Positions 9,930 through 19,491 of a DNA stretch of 64,000 nt are shown here, in pieces (the first letter of the stretch is position 1; every line of letters begins with the position of its first letter). Where the stretch lies: assembly GCF_009829075.1 (NCBI RefSeq), contig NZ_WUQZ01000007.1:102792-166791 (forward strand), read 5' to 3'. The stretch is from Sphingobacterium composti. Its GTDB lineage: Bacteria > Bacteroidota > Bacteroidia > Sphingobacteriales > Sphingobacteriaceae. The notes under the pieces are model-generated. The model was given only the letters and a program-made list of their open reading frames with translations, did not search any database and was not told the origin of the DNA. The position numbers and the translations under genes were made by a program.

Positions 9930-10454
9930 TTATGCCTCTTTAGCTTTATTACGTAAAGTCTCAATCAAATTATCGACACTTTCTTCTGTTAGATTTTCAT
10001 AAAAAGTATATTCTGGACCAATCTGCAAAACTGGACCATAACCGCAAGCTGCCAAACATTCTACACCTCTCCATGAGAATAAACCATCAGCAGTCACTTC
10101 ACCTTCCTTTACACCCAAGCGTTGCTCTATATGATTCATAATTTTCTCCGCGCCCACCAAACAACACGGTCCTGTTCTGCATATTTCTAACGCAAACTTA
10201 CCCTGTGGTTTTAAGAAGTACATGGTATAAAAAGTAGCTACTTCATAGACTTCAATAGGCTTTATTTGCAAGAAAGCAGCAACTTTATCCATCGCATCCG
10301 TACTCAACCATCCGAATTCAGCCTGTACTTCATGCAAAATAGGTAACAATGCAGATTTTTGCTTACCTGCAGGATAGCGAGTCACAATCTCAGCACATTT
10401 TGCCAAGAGTGAAGCAGAAAATTCTACTGGAAGGTTCTCTTGTACACTAAGCAT
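9930..10454 (-). CDS. nuoE: NADH-quinone oxidoreductase subunit E (thioredoxin-like 2Fe-2S)
   Basis: Peripheral subunit paired with NuoF, holding the off-path cluster N1a. The four cysteine ligands sit in CRTGPC (about residues 90-95) and CLAAC (about 131-135), with normal spacing. 174 aa, typical length. The ATG lies inside the end of nuoD (8-bp overlap), suggesting coupled translation. Confidence 0.96.
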   Translation of the reverse strand: MLSVQENLPVEFSASLLAKCAEIVTRYPAGKQKSALLPILHEVQAEFGWLSTDAMDKVAAFLQIKPIEVYEVATFYTMYFLKPQGKFALEICRTGPCCLVGAEKIMNHIEQRLGVKEGEVTADGLFSWRGVECLAACGYGPVLQIGPEYTFYENLTEESVDNLIETLRNKAKEA

Positions 10455-11682
10455 CTAATTCTCCTGCTATTACGTTTAAACTACTCATATTAATAATCGC
10501 ATCCGATATCAACATGCCAGCACTCATCGGCGCAAACATCTGATAATTAATAAATGAAGGCCTTCTGAAGTGAAGTCTATATGGAGTACGACCTCCATCA
10601 TGAATCAGGTAAAAACCCAATTCTCCATTTGCTCCTTCTACGGAATGATAAACTTCCGATTTTGGCGTTTCCCATTCACCCATTACAATTTTGAAATGGT
10701 AAATAAGAGCTTCCATATTATTGTACACTTGCTCCTTCGGAGGAAGATAAAATTCTGGAACATCAGCATGAAAAACTCCTGCCGGCTCGTTCTTAATTTT
10801 GTCTAATGCTTGACGAATAATACTCAACGATTGCCACATCTCCGCATTTCGCACCATGAACCTATCGTATACATCACCATTTGTCCCTACCGGAACTTCA
10901 AAATCAAATTCTTCATAAGAACAATAAGGTGATACAACGCGTACATCATAATCTACGCCTGTCGCTCTCAATATTGGTCCCGACCAACTATACTCTAGAG
11001 CTTCCTCTGGTGTTACAGCTGCCACTCCCGATGTTCTTTCTATAAATATTCTGTTGCGAACGAATAACTCCTCAAATTCTCTTAAAACTGGAGGGTATCG
11101 CTCTAAAAACTCTTCTATTTTCTTAAATGCTATATCGTTGAAATCTCTTTCGAAACCGCCAATACGACCAATATTAGTCGTCAGACGAGCTCCACAGATT
11201 TCTTCATAAATTTCGTATATAAATTCACGCTCTTGCATCACATACAAGAATCCCGAAAATGCTCCTGTATCCACCCCCAAAATACCATTACAGATAATAT
11301 GGTCCGCTATTCGTGCCAGCTCCATAACGATAATACGCATATATTGCACACGCTTCGGTATCTCAATATTCAGCAGTTTTTCAACCGTCATATGCCAGCC
11401 CATATTATTAATAGGCGACGAACAGTAGTTCAAACGGTCTGTCAATGGCGTGATTTGATAGAAAGGACGTCGCTCTGCTATTTTTTCAAAAGCACGATGT
11501 ATATAGCCAATAGTAGAAACACCACTGACAATACGTTCTCCATCAATCTGAATGACATTCTGAAAAACACCATGCGTAGCTGGGTGAGTAGGACCAAGAT
11601 TTAAGGTTATTAAATCATCTTGCGGGTCATTGTCCTCAAAAATGGGTTTATTAGGTGTTATTTTGGTAATCGGATTGCTCAT
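10447..11682 (-). CDS. nuoD: NADH-quinone oxidoreductase subunit D
   Basis: Quinone-site subunit of complex I, related to the large subunit of NiFe hydrogenase without the metal ligands (411 aa). LNLGPTHPATHGVFQ near residue 28 contains the quinone-head-group histidine region, and GFERDFNDIAF and the C-terminal ISDAIINMSSLNVIAGELD are standard. NuoC and NuoD are separate genes here, unlike the fused NuoCD of enterobacteria. Gap to nuoC is 15 bp. Confidence 0.97.
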   Translation of the reverse strand: MSNPITKITPNKPIFEDNDPQDDLITLNLGPTHPATHGVFQNVIQIDGERIVSGVSTIGYIHRAFEKIAERRPFYQITPLTDRLNYCSSPINNMGWHMTVEKLLNIEIPKRVQYMRIIVMELARIADHIICNGILGVDTGAFSGFLYVMQEREFIYEIYEEICGARLTTNIGRIGGFERDFNDIAFKKIEEFLERYPPVLREFEELFVRNRIFIERTSGVAAVTPEEALEYSWSGPILRATGVDYDVRVVSPYCSYEEFDFEVPVGTNGDVYDRFMVRNAEMWQSLSIIRQALDKIKNEPAGVFHADVPEFYLPPKEQVYNNMEALIYHFKIVMGEWETPKSEVYHSVEGANGELGFYLIHDGGRTPYRLHFRRPSFINYQMFAPMSAGMLISDAIINMSSLNVIAGELDA

Positions 11683-11697
11683 CTACGTAAATTCAAG

Positions 11698-12201
11698 TTA
11701 TCGGCCAAAATAAAAATCTTTCTTATCTACCTTGTTAGGGTCTTCCAATGGGTATTCTTTACGCATTGGAAACACTTCCATTTCATCCATATTCAGAATG
11801 CGTCGCAAGTCTGGATGTCCTTCGAATATAATACCATAGAAATCGTATGTTTCTCTCTCCATCCAATTTGCTCCTTTCCACAAAGTCGTCGCCGTTGGAA
11901 TAGTTGGATTTTCACCTTCTAAAAATACCTTAATACGAACCCTAAAATTTTGAAAAAGATTATGAAGATGATAAACTACAGCAAAAGGTTTAGCTTGATT
12001 CGGATAATGTACTGCCGTAATATCGGTTAGATAATTGAATCGAAAGGATTCCTCATTTTTCAAATAAGACAGCAATTCGATAATTGATTCTGCTGATGTA
12101 GAAATGGTCAACAGCCCATGAGGCTCGCCAATAATTTCCACTATCTCACCAAACTTTTCCTTTAAATTTTCTACTATATATTGGTTGGTTAATTTATCCA
12201 T
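11698..12201 (-). CDS. nuoC: NADH-quinone oxidoreductase subunit C
   Basis: Peripheral-arm subunit related to the 30-kDa mitochondrial protein (167 aa). It has the family signature [22 protein letters not shown] (about residues 130-151, shown by the key ERETYD and HPDLRR) and ends with YPLEDPNK. The start overlaps the end of nuoB by 8 bp. It is a stand-alone NuoC of normal length. Confidence 0.95.
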   Translation of the reverse strand: MDKLTNQYIVENLKEKFGEIVEIIGEPHGLLTISTSAESIIELLSYLKNEESFRFNYLTDITAVHYPNQAKPFAVVYHLHNLFQNFRVRIKVFLEGENPTIPTATTLWKGANWMERETYDFYGIIFEGHPDLRRILNMDEMEVFPMRKEYPLEDPNKVDKKDFYFGR

Positions 12202-12748
12202 TGTCTGTCGCTATTCCATATTTCTCCAACAATGCCTTATATTCAGGTGTATTTCTTCTATTCAGTGATTCATTCTTCACAATATCTTGCAATTTCAACA
12301 CACCATCCAAAATCGCTTCAGGTCTAGGAGGACACCCTGGTACATACACATCCACTGGTATAATCTCATCTATTCCCTGCAACACCGAATATGTATCAAA
12401 AATTCCACCGCTAGAAGCACAAGCCCCAACTGCTATTACCCAACGTGGCTCTGCCATTTGCAGATAAACTTGCTTCAATACTGGAGCCATTTTCTTCGCT
12501 ATAGTCCCCATTACCAAAAGCATATCCGCTTGACGAGGAGAAAAACTTGGTCGCTCGGCACCAAATCGCGCTAAATCATATGTCGAACCCATTGTCGCCA
12601 TAAATTCAATCCCACAACAAGAAGTGGCAAAAGGTAATGGCCATAAGGAATTCGCACGAGCTAATCCAATTGCTTTATCTAAAGTAGTGGCAAAAAATCC
12701 GGCTCCTTCCACTCCTGGAGGCGCCTCCGCTAAGGTGACCTTGCTCAT
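12194..12748 (-). CDS. nuoB: NADH-quinone oxidoreductase subunit B
   Basis: Holds the terminal cluster N2 that reduces quinone (184 aa). All four ligands are visible: adjacent Cys44 and Cys45 in [10 protein letters not shown], Cys110 in VGACASSGG and Cys139 in [11 protein letters not shown]. The adjacent [12 protein letters not shown] motif is also conserved. Separated from nuoA by about 92 bp of AT-rich sequence in which I see no gene. Confidence 0.97.
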   Translation of the reverse strand: MSKVTLAEAPPGVEGAGFFATTLDKAIGLARANSLWPLPFATSCCGIEFMATMGSTYDLARFGAERPSFSPRQADMLLVMGTIAKKMAPVLKQVYLQMAEPRWVIAVGACASSGGIFDTYSVLQGIDEIIPVDVYVPGCPPRPEAILDGVLKLQDIVKNESLNRRNTPEYKALLEKYGIATDNG

Positions 12749-12840
12749 AATACAGTTTATTCTTTCCTCGGTTTATATAGTTCTCAATTTAATATTTTTA
12801 TTCCTTAAATTGATTAAAGGAATGCTATTTAGAATGTTTC

Positions 12841-13221
12841 TTAATCCCAATTAAGTGCTTTTTTCTTAATCACATAGATAAAACCTAAAAGCAACAAACC
12901 CATGAAAATGAACATCTCTATAAGACCTTCAAATCCAAATTCTCTAAAATTAACTGCCCAAGGATACATGAAAATAACCTCCACGTCAAAAATGACAAAT
13001 AAGATGGCAACAAGAAAATATTTAATAGAAAAGGGTTGTCTTGCATTACCTACGACTTCTACTCCAGATTCAAAAGCAGTTAGTTTACTTTCCGTACGGA
13101 CTTTTGGACCTATAAGGTGAGTGCCAATAATCGTTGTTATCCCAAAACCTGCAGCAACAATTAATTGAATTAGTATCGGCAAATAATCAACAGGCATATT
13201 TTGCCCTTGTAGATTTTCCAT
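12841..13221 (-). CDS. nuoA: NADH-quinone oxidoreductase subunit A
   Basis: Three-helix membrane subunit beside the quinone chamber (126 aa from the chosen start). SKLTAFESGVEVVGNARQPF and KYFLVAILFVIFDVEVIFMYPWA are the family hallmarks; the acidic FDVE loop is retained. A longer reading from 13287 adds 22 residues and would overlap the preceding terminator and a promoter-like element, so the ATG at 13221 (MENLQGQN) is preferred. First gene of the operon. Confidence 0.94.
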   Translation of the reverse strand: MENLQGQNMPVDYLPILIQLIVAAGFGITTIIGTHLIGPKVRTESKLTAFESGVEVVGNARQPFSIKYFLVAILFVIFDVEVIFMYPWAVNFREFGFEGLIEMFIFMGLLLLGFIYVIKKKALNWD

Positions 13222-13251
13222 AATTAACAGTTTAGTTCTTAGTTGTACTGA

Positions 13252-13259
13252 CAAATATA
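13252..13259 (-). promoter_or_regulatory. -7 element of the nuo operon promoter
   Basis: Leftward TATATTTG matches the Bacteroidota TAnnTTTG -7 box, 30 bp upstream of the nuoA start. A TTTG lies 25 bp further upstream, a longer spacing than usual and inside the preceding terminator stem, so only the -7 box is convincing. Confidence 0.5.
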
Positions 13260-13277
13260 AAACTTTTATTAAAAAAT

Positions 13278-13309
13278 AAAAGGGCAAACTGAATTCAGTT
13301 TGCCCTTTT
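13278..13309 (-). terminator. Terminator between the TPR gene and nuoA
   Basis: A perfect 32-bp palindrome (stem 16 bp) followed leftward by a T-rich tract (13263-13277). It separates the exb/tonB/TPR locus from the nuo operon. Confidence 0.82.
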
Positions 13310-13329
13310 AAAAGAAAATCTTAAATTTT

Positions 13330-15066
13330 TTAGATAACGTCTTTCAACGCCTCTAAATATTGAGATGCAACTTCATCATTTGGTGATAATGCGATCGCCT
13401 TCTTAAATAAATCACCTGCTTGTTTGTAATCTTCTTTCAAGATATAGTAATATCCAATTACATTATAAACGTCAGTTAATTTAACAATATCATCTTCTGT
13501 TAATTGCTCTCCTGCAGCTTGTTTATCCGTAAGAACTTTCGCTAATTGATTGAAAGACTCTAAATATAAACCTTTGTGCAATTCTGGTTGCTCTGGATCG
13601 ATAACATCTAAGTTATAGTTACTATATCCTTTGATATACAACGCAGGAACTTTGAAATCAGCTGCCGCAGAATCCGTAGAGTTAATAACAACATCTAAAG
13701 CTTTGATTGCATCATTGAATTCTTTTGTTGCATCTTCACCAGCTTCTTTTTTCTTATTACCTGCACGGAAGTTTGCGTCACCTACTAAGTAGTTCGCTTC
13801 GTAGTACCAAGGCTCGCCTTTTTGAGATGCTGGAACGTTGAAAATTGCTGCTGCTGCTTCAAAGTTTGAAGCATTGAACGCATTTCTACCGTAACCATCA
13901 ACTTCATTAATTAATTCTTTATCCAATTCTAAAGCTTTACCTAAATATTGTAAACCCTTAGCTTTATCACCAGCTTCGATATTTGCAAAACCACCGAATA
14001 AATAGTCAATGGCGATCAAACGATTTTCGTCCGCATTGGCAAATAATTTATCGAAATAACCAACAGCTTTAGCAGCATCCTTATCTTGGTTGATAGAAAT
14101 CAAACCTAAATAACGATATACTTTAGCATCAACACCTGGTACATTCTCTAATTGAAGAGCAACATTTTTCAACTCATCATATTTTTGACCAAATACCAAG
14201 AAATCCGCGTAACGTACTAATGCATCAGATGATTTATCTCCAGTTACTTCTAAGTACTTTTTGTAGCTATCCACTGCTTTCGCCACTTGTGCTTCGTATG
14301 CTGCTTTTTCCTCATCTGTATTATCAGGCATACGTTTTGCAATTTGCAACTCAGTTTCTGCTATCTCACGATATACTGGACCGTAAGTCGGATATTCTGC
14401 TGCAATTGAATTGTATGATTCCAAAGCTGCATCAAATGCAAATGCACGACGTGTAATTAATGCCTGTTGAACTTTAGCTTTAACTAAGTTTGGATCAATA
14501 TTCAATGCATCACGGTAGCTAATATAAGATTGACTATTTTCGCCTAAGCCTAAGTAAGCATCACCTAAAGAAACAGGAACTAATGCGTCTTTCGCATTTT
14601 TAGCTTTCGCCTGAGATAAATAATCTACTGCTTTTGCATAATCAGGCTTAGGTGCTTCCACGTAAGCTTTACCAATATAATATAGCGGTAAATAATCCTT
14701 TTTACCTAATGCAGAAGTTGCTTGTGTAAATTTTTGTTCTGCAGCAGATACATTATTCTTTTGCAAATCAACTATTCCTAATCCAACAGTATTTAATGCT
14801 TCTTTAGGCGCATTTGTAAGACCATTATTAAATGCTAACGCTGCGGAATCCAATTTATCGTTAATTAAATACACTTGCCCTAAGTAGAAGTGATTAAGAC
14901 CATCCTTAGGTTTTTTAGTTACTAAATTTTGCAAGATACCTTTAGCTTTGTCGTATTGCTCTGCATCAATAGCTGCTTGCGCATCTTTCAAACTTTGAGC
15001 ACTAGCAGTGCTCGCTAAAGCTCCTGCTGCTAATAAACTCAAAAACAATTTACTTTTTGTCATCAT
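13330..15066 (-). CDS. Exported tetratricopeptide-repeat protein
   Basis: A 578-residue protein with a clear signal peptide (residues 1-23, ending STASAQS) and TPR units through most of its length, such as AKGILQNLVTKKPKDGLNHF and YKQAGDLFKKAIALSPNDEV. TPR arrays mediate protein-protein contacts; a periplasmic scaffold role is inferred, no catalytic site is visible. The gene follows the phosphate-binding-like lipoprotein by 25 bp and ends the tonB locus. The second ATG (15063) is an equally possible start. Confidence 0.8.
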   Translation of the reverse strand: MMTKSKLFLSLLAAGALASTASAQSLKDAQAAIDAEQYDKAKGILQNLVTKKPKDGLNHFYLGQVYLINDKLDSAALAFNNGLTNAPKEALNTVGLGIVDLQKNNVSAAEQKFTQATSALGKKDYLPLYYIGKAYVEAPKPDYAKAVDYLSQAKAKNAKDALVPVSLGDAYLGLGENSQSYISYRDALNIDPNLVKAKVQQALITRRAFAFDAALESYNSIAAEYPTYGPVYREIAETELQIAKRMPDNTDEEKAAYEAQVAKAVDSYKKYLEVTGDKSSDALVRYADFLVFGQKYDELKNVALQLENVPGVDAKVYRYLGLISINQDKDAAKAVGYFDKLFANADENRLIAIDYLFGGFANIEAGDKAKGLQYLGKALELDKELINEVDGYGRNAFNASNFEAAAAIFNVPASQKGEPWYYEANYLVGDANFRAGNKKKEAGEDATKEFNDAIKALDVVINSTDSAAADFKVPALYIKGYSNYNLDVIDPEQPELHKGLYLESFNQLAKVLTDKQAAGEQLTEDDIVKLTDVYNVIGYYYILKEDYKQAGDLFKKAIALSPNDEVASQYLEALKDVI

Positions 15067-15091
15067 TCTATTTATGTTTTTTAGTTATTTA

Positions 15092-15997
15092 CTAATTAAT
15101 TTTATCTCTTATAATAATTTCTCGTCCTGGCATCTTAGCAGGTAATAAACCTGATTTTAATACAATTCGTTGACCCCTATCTCCAGTTATGAAAGCGGAG
15201 AAGCCCAAACCTAAGCCCATATTAGGCTGATAATTCAAGACTTTAACCTCTCTACGCAAAGGATATTCTCCTGTAGCTAATGAGGCTTGTGTAGCTTTCA
15301 CATACTTTGGAGTAGCCAGCGTGTCATTTAGCACGCTCAAGATACGAATTTTATCCTTTTTTGTAAAGGATCTTTGTAAAGATAAATATTGGTTCAAACT
15401 CATAACACCAATACGCTTCTCATCAGACGATACATCTTCAAGTATATACTTAACGCTATCTTTTACTTCTATATATGTATTGGCAATTTTATCCAATTTC
15501 CCTAATTCTCTAAAATATCTTATAGAACTAGAATTAGGATTATCTATTAGCAATTTCTCCCCAGAAGATTTTTTACCAGAGAGCAAGTCAATAACTTCTT
15601 GTGATTTAATTGTCGAATCACGGTTTGTATTACCAACTAAAACTACTGCATCGTAGGCAAATGAATAAATACGAGGATTGATAGATCGTTGCTCAAATGT
15701 TTTTTTCTCTTCATCTGTTAATTCTCTTGAGAGAATAATCATCCCAGCTTCACCCTTTATTAAATCATTCACAGCTTGAATCTCTGGCTTTCCAACCAAG
15801 TTTACTTTTGCATTATAATATGAACTTTCAAAGACCTCTTTTTGTTCTACAGCGATTGGTAATAAAGACTCATCGACCAACACTGTAATTTCCCCAGTCA
15901 ATATATCATCTTTCGAGTTTTTCTTTTCGCCGTCCCTACAAGACACAAGAAAAAGAAAAGCTGAAAATACGTACATAATTTTATAGAACAAATTCAT
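15092..15997 (-). CDS. PstS-like phosphate/anion-binding lipoprotein
   Basis: Lipoprotein of 301 aa: hydrophobic N-terminus with lipobox LVSC, Cys20 as lipidation site. The remainder resembles a PstS-type periplasmic binding protein (ITVLVDESLLPIAVEQKEVF, a short strand-helix start, then GMIILSRELTDEE and the late GFSAFITGDRGQRIVLKSGLLPA, which is characteristic). No pstC, pstA or pstB permease genes are near; the gene sits in the tonB locus, so a direct role in phosphate import is doubtful. The ATG at 15997 is preferred to a TTG at 16003. Confidence 0.75.
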   Translation of the reverse strand: MNLFYKIMYVFSAFLFLVSCRDGEKKNSKDDILTGEITVLVDESLLPIAVEQKEVFESSYYNAKVNLVGKPEIQAVNDLIKGEAGMIILSRELTDEEKKTFEQRSINPRIYSFAYDAVVLVGNTNRDSTIKSQEVIDLLSGKKSSGEKLLIDNPNSSSIRYFRELGKLDKIANTYIEVKDSVKYILEDVSSDEKRIGVMSLNQYLSLQRSFTKKDKIRILSVLNDTLATPKYVKATQASLATGEYPLRREVKVLNYQPNMGLGLGFSAFITGDRGQRIVLKSGLLPAKMPGREIIIRDKIN

Positions 15998-16045
15998 TAC
16001 CAATATGATTAATTATAGAATAAAAGGATTAAGCCTTAACATTAT

Positions 16046-16288
16046 TTAACGTATAAAATTATTTTGCCATAACCGCGCAAAACGCATGAAGGAATAAACT
16101 ATTAATAGTATTCCAAACATATTTTTATATGTTTTATCGATTTCAATTGGAAAATCCTTCCAAAAGATTATCAATATGCCTATTATGAAATAAAACAAAA
16201 ACATGCATAGGCCTAAAATAGACAGAAATCGCTTTGTTGGCGATTTCTGTCTAAATTTGTTTGTATTCATTTCTGAATTTCCACTCAT
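16046..16288 (-). CDS. Small two-helix membrane protein of the tonB locus
   Basis: 80-residue protein starting at an ATG that overlaps the tonB stop (TAATG). It has a basic N-terminus (KFRQKSPTKRF), a first membrane helix (FLSILGLCMFLFYFIIGILIIF), a short polar loop and a second hydrophobic segment (MFGILLIVYSFMRFARLW). I do not recognise the family. Translational coupling to tonB and its place before the lipoprotein gene support a real gene; function unknown. Confidence 0.65.
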   Translation of the reverse strand: MSGNSEMNTNKFRQKSPTKRFLSILGLCMFLFYFIIGILIIFWKDFPIEIDKTYKNMFGILLIVYSFMRFARLWQNNFIR

Positions 16289-17169
16289 TACATATTTGTT
16301 AAGTCCAAACGAATAGGTAGTGAATAAGCTACACGTACTGGACGACCATTTTGAATACCTGGACTCCATTTTTTAGCTTTCTTCAATACGTTAATCGCAG
16401 CCTGACCTGTACCGTATGATAAATCACGAGCTACTTTGATATCTGTCAAAGAACCATCTTTCTCTACTACGAAAGTAACTTGAACAGTTCCTTTTACACC
16501 AGCATCAATAGCTGATTGTGGATATTGGTAATTGTCTCCGATCCATTTACGGAAAGCGTTCAATCCACCTGGTGGTTCTGGTTGAATTTCTACGGATTGG
16601 AAGATCTCTTCTCCAGTACCCGTACCACCTTCAACTCCTTTAGTACTACCAGTTGCAGCACCAGCTACATCTTTTGTACCCCATTTACCTTCAGTAGTGA
16701 TACTACCACCTTTCATACCTTTCATAGCTACAGGACCGATAAGTTTTTTCTTATCTGTAGCTTCTTCTACAGTTGCCACTTCTTCCTCTACAGCCTTTTC
16801 TTTAGGAACAGGCTTAATTTCTGGAAGAGCTACAACATCTAGAGCGGGCTTTGATTCTGCGATCTTTGGTGCCTCTTCTTGTACAGGTGGCTTCTCTTCT
16901 TCTGGTGGAAGTTGTTCTGCCAAATCCTCAAGCGTCACCTCTTCAGTAAATGCAATCTCTTCTGTAGGTTTATCAGAACCTTTGAAAAGATCTAAATTTA
17001 ATGCTTTCGGCAAACTTAACACTGTCACTATTGAAACTACAATAGCTACTGCAGTATTGGTTGCTTTTGGACCTAACTTACGTAGCTCATATGCACCGTA
17101 AGCTTTGTTCCTATTTTCGAAGACAACATCAAGCCACTCACTTCTAAATATATTTAATTTTCCAAACAT
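16288..17169 (-). CDS. tonB: TonB energy-transducing protein
   Basis: Links the ExbB/ExbD motor to outer-membrane TonB-dependent transporters (293 aa). The N-terminus has SEWLDVVFENRNKAYGAYELRK, usual for Bacteroidota TonB, then one membrane helix (about residues 37-53). A Pro/Glu-rich periplasmic linker follows (about 75-130), and the C-terminal TonB domain (about 200-290) has GVKGTVQVTFVVEKDGSLTD and KKAKKWSPGIQNGRPVRV. Starts 33 bp after the second exbD. Confidence 0.93.
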   Translation of the reverse strand: MFGKLNIFRSEWLDVVFENRNKAYGAYELRKLGPKATNTAVAIVVSIVTVLSLPKALNLDLFKGSDKPTEEIAFTEEVTLEDLAEQLPPEEEKPPVQEEAPKIAESKPALDVVALPEIKPVPKEKAVEEEVATVEEATDKKKLIGPVAMKGMKGGSITTEGKWGTKDVAGAATGSTKGVEGGTGTGEEIFQSVEIQPEPPGGLNAFRKWIGDNYQYPQSAIDAGVKGTVQVTFVVEKDGSLTDIKVARDLSYGTGQAAINVLKKAKKWSPGIQNGRPVRVAYSLPIRLDLTNM

Positions 17170-17202
17170 ATTGTTATTAGTTTATGAGAACCTATTAAAC
17201 AA

Positions 17203-17763
17203 TTAATCGTTATATAAGTTTTCTTTTTTCAATAGCTCAATTTCTTCGCTCATGATACGGTTAGATATCATGTAACGTTTGATGTCTACAATCTTCATTT
17301 CGTCCAACGCATCGATAATGTTGCGTGTAACAGATTTTTCACTTGGTCGGATCACAACTATAATGTCTTTACCTCCAGCCTGTTGCGGAACAAGCTTTTG
17401 CATCCTCATTAATACGCTGCGTAACCCGTCTTCCGAGCTATAGTCAATCACTGTAGGACCCTGAAGAGGTTTTTTAACATCCCCTTGATACCACACTAGC
17501 TTGTCGTCAGACCCTAGTACTAGAGTCACACTTCGATGCTCATCTACGTCTACATCTGTTTGTTTATCAGTTTCAACGTTTTTGTCTGGCATCGCTACGT
17601 CCATAGCTTGTGGCTTATTCAAGGATGTAGTCAACATAAAGAATGTAATCAATAAGAACGCCAAATCTACCATGGCTGTCAGATCGACTTTACCGCCATC
17701 CTTTTTTGATCTTACTTTTCCACCTTTACCCTTATTACCGGAGTCTTGATTTAATTCTGCCAT
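17203..17763 (-). CDS. exbD: ExbD/TolR-type biopolymer transport protein (second copy)
   Basis: Proton-conducting partner of ExbB (186 aa). After a lysine/glycine-rich cytosolic head comes the single membrane helix LTAMVDLAFLLITFFMLTT, containing the conserved aspartate that carries protons. The periplasmic part is typical of the family but longer than in E. coli. It lies 13 bp after the first exbD; tandem non-identical ExbD proteins are a regular Bacteroidota arrangement. Confidence 0.93.
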   Translation of the reverse strand: MAELNQDSGNKGKGGKVRSKKDGGKVDLTAMVDLAFLLITFFMLTTSLNKPQAMDVAMPDKNVETDKQTDVDVDEHRSVTLVLGSDDKLVWYQGDVKKPLQGPTVIDYSSEDGLRSVLMRMQKLVPQQAGGKDIIVVIRPSEKSVTRNIIDALDEMKIVDIKRYMISNRIMSEEIELLKKENLYND

Positions 17764-17776
17764 TTAAGTAATATTA

Positions 17777-18433
17777 TTAATCAGTTTTAAGACCAGTCAC
17801 GAAACTGAACTTATTTTGTTTCTGATTACGTAATGTCTCAATTATTAAATTCAAACTTGGGAACTTTTCATCAGCATCTGCTTTGATCGCAACAGTCATT
17901 AATTCAATGTCATCTGGATCTTTACCCTCTTCAATTGCTTTATCTTTCAAAATTTTAGCTGACGCTAAGCGCGCTTGTTTTACCCAAGAGAATAACTCAT
18001 TCGATAGATTTTGTGTTGAATCTACCGGAATACCTCTTTGCTTTTCTGCTGTTCTTTCAGAATCGTTGGCAGCCAACAAAGTTTTCATTGTCTTTATAGA
18101 GACCCCAAAATCTTCTAGACCTTTAAATTTACCGTACTCTTCTGGAGTAAACTCTATGCCGTAAATTGCTGCCATTTGTTGCAATGTCTGCACACGTACG
18201 TTAGGGTCACTCATATTGAAGAAAACTTTACCTTCATCACCTACTGTAATCATAACCACGTTACCATCAGGTAATTTAGCTTGAGAGTATGAAGGCGCTG
18301 TATCTACGGTTAGAGTCTCAGGCTGTCTAGCAGTTGCTGTAAGAACGAAGAATGTAAGAAGCAAGAAAGACACGTCACACATCGCCGTCATGTCGATCGA
18401 TGTACTGGCTCTTTTTACTTTTGCTTTACCCAT
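17777..18433 (-). CDS. exbD: ExbD/TolR-type biopolymer transport protein (first copy)
   Basis: A 218-residue ExbD with the aspartate-containing helix IDMTAMCDVSFLLLTFFVL near the N-terminus. The periplasmic domain is enlarged by about 70 residues (about 75-150) relative to the E. coli protein and ends in the conserved AVAIKADADEKFPSLNLIIE-type strand-helix. It probably forms a heteromeric motor with the second ExbD. Starts 99 bp after exbB. Confidence 0.92.
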   Translation of the reverse strand: MGKAKVKRASTSIDMTAMCDVSFLLLTFFVLTATARQPETLTVDTAPSYSQAKLPDGNVVMITVGDEGKVFFNMSDPNVRVQTLQQMAAIYGIEFTPEEYGKFKGLEDFGVSIKTMKTLLAANDSERTAEKQRGIPVDSTQNLSNELFSWVKQARLASAKILKDKAIEEGKDPDDIELMTVAIKADADEKFPSLNLIIETLRNQKQNKFSFVTGLKTD

Positions 18434-18532
18434 TTCTTTACCTTTTTTATATTAACAACTCTATTCTTTAAACTAATGATGCTTTATTATTTCACTTTCC
18501 ATAAAAAAAGTTGAAATAATTTTGCAATCATC

Positions 18533-19363
18533 TTATTTGTGGTTTGCAGCGTACGTTTGTACGATTGAGAAACCAGCCTCGTCGATAGAATAAGTTAATT
18601 TATCAATTTTAGCAGTTAAGATATTGTAGAATACAATCGCAAAAGTAGATGTACCAATACCTGTAGCTGTACACATAAGTGCCTCAGAAATACCGTTTGC
18701 TAATTTAGCTGAATCTGGTGCACCACCTGTTGCTAACGCAGAGAAAGCTCTAATCATACCTGTTACTGTACCTAATAGACCTGTTAATGTACCAATAGAT
18801 ACTAATGTTGCGATAACATTTAAGTTTTTCTCCAACATTGGCATTTCTAATGCTGTAGTTTCTTCGATTTCTTTTTGAATTGCTAAAGCTGATTTTTCAG
18901 CATCTAATCCTGGGTTAGCCTCAACATCTTTGTATTTTAACAAACCTGCTTTGATAACGTTTGCAACAGAACCTTTTTGTTTGTCACACTCAGAGATAGC
19001 TGTATCAATACTACCTGTTTTTAATAAAGTTTGTACTTTTCTTACAAAGTTACCTACATTACCTGTACCTGAAGCTTTACCAATCACGATGAAGCGCTCA
19101 AGAGCAAAAACAAATACCATTAAAAATAATGCAAGTAGTACAGGGATTACAGGACCACCATGGTACATCATACCCATATAGTTTCCTGGCAATGGTTGAT
19201 TCGCAGGGTCATTGTCGATAAAATTTGAAGGATTTCCTAATACAAATTTATAAACCGCAATACCTACGATAAAACAAATTACGATTGCTAAACTCGCAAA
19301 TAAATTACCTGAATTGCCGCTCTCTTGTTTCGCTGGGCTAGTAGTTTTTGGTGCGTTTGCCAT
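18533..19363 (-). CDS. exbB: ExbB/TolQ/MotA family proton channel
   Basis: Pentameric proton-channel component of the TonB motor (276 aa). Three membrane segments are visible (about 22-42, 69-88 with VIPVLLALFLMVFVFALERF, and two C-terminal helices around 166-235). NLNVIATLVSIGTLTGLLGTVTGMIRAF is the MotA/TolQ/ExbB signature. First gene of the exbB-exbD-exbD-tonB unit and preceded by a good promoter. Confidence 0.94.
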   Translation of the reverse strand: MANAPKTTSPAKQESGNSGNLFASLAIVICFIVGIAVYKFVLGNPSNFIDNDPANQPLPGNYMGMMYHGGPVIPVLLALFLMVFVFALERFIVIGKASGTGNVGNFVRKVQTLLKTGSIDTAISECDKQKGSVANVIKAGLLKYKDVEANPGLDAEKSALAIQKEIEETTALEMPMLEKNLNVIATLVSIGTLTGLLGTVTGMIRAFSALATGGAPDSAKLANGISEALMCTATGIGTSTFAIVFYNILTAKIDKLTYSIDEAGFSIVQTYAANHK

Positions 19364-19461
19364 TTTTACTAAGTTTTAGATTTTTACTGTTGTTTAATTA
19401 TTATGTTTAATTCTATTGAAATAATGCAAAATTATTGACATCATTTTGACGTTAGTCAAAA

Positions 19462-19491
19462 CAAATATACTATTTTGATATAAAATTCAAA
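19462..19491 (-). promoter_or_regulatory. Promoter of the exbB-tonB operon
   Basis: Leftward TTTG (19488-19491), 18-bp spacer, TATATTTG (19462-19469): a near-ideal Bacteroidota promoter. It leaves a leader of about 90 nt before exbB. Confidence 0.65.

Noticed and set aside
16035..16050. TTAACA-N4-TTTAAC near the PstS-like gene
   Set aside because: It resembles a Pho box but lies in the wrong orientation, in the 3' end of the small membrane protein gene, in AT-rich DNA.
16697..17101. 134-codon plus-strand ORF opposite tonB
   Set aside because: Ser/Thr-rich product is the antisense of the Pro/Glu/Lys-rich TonB linker.
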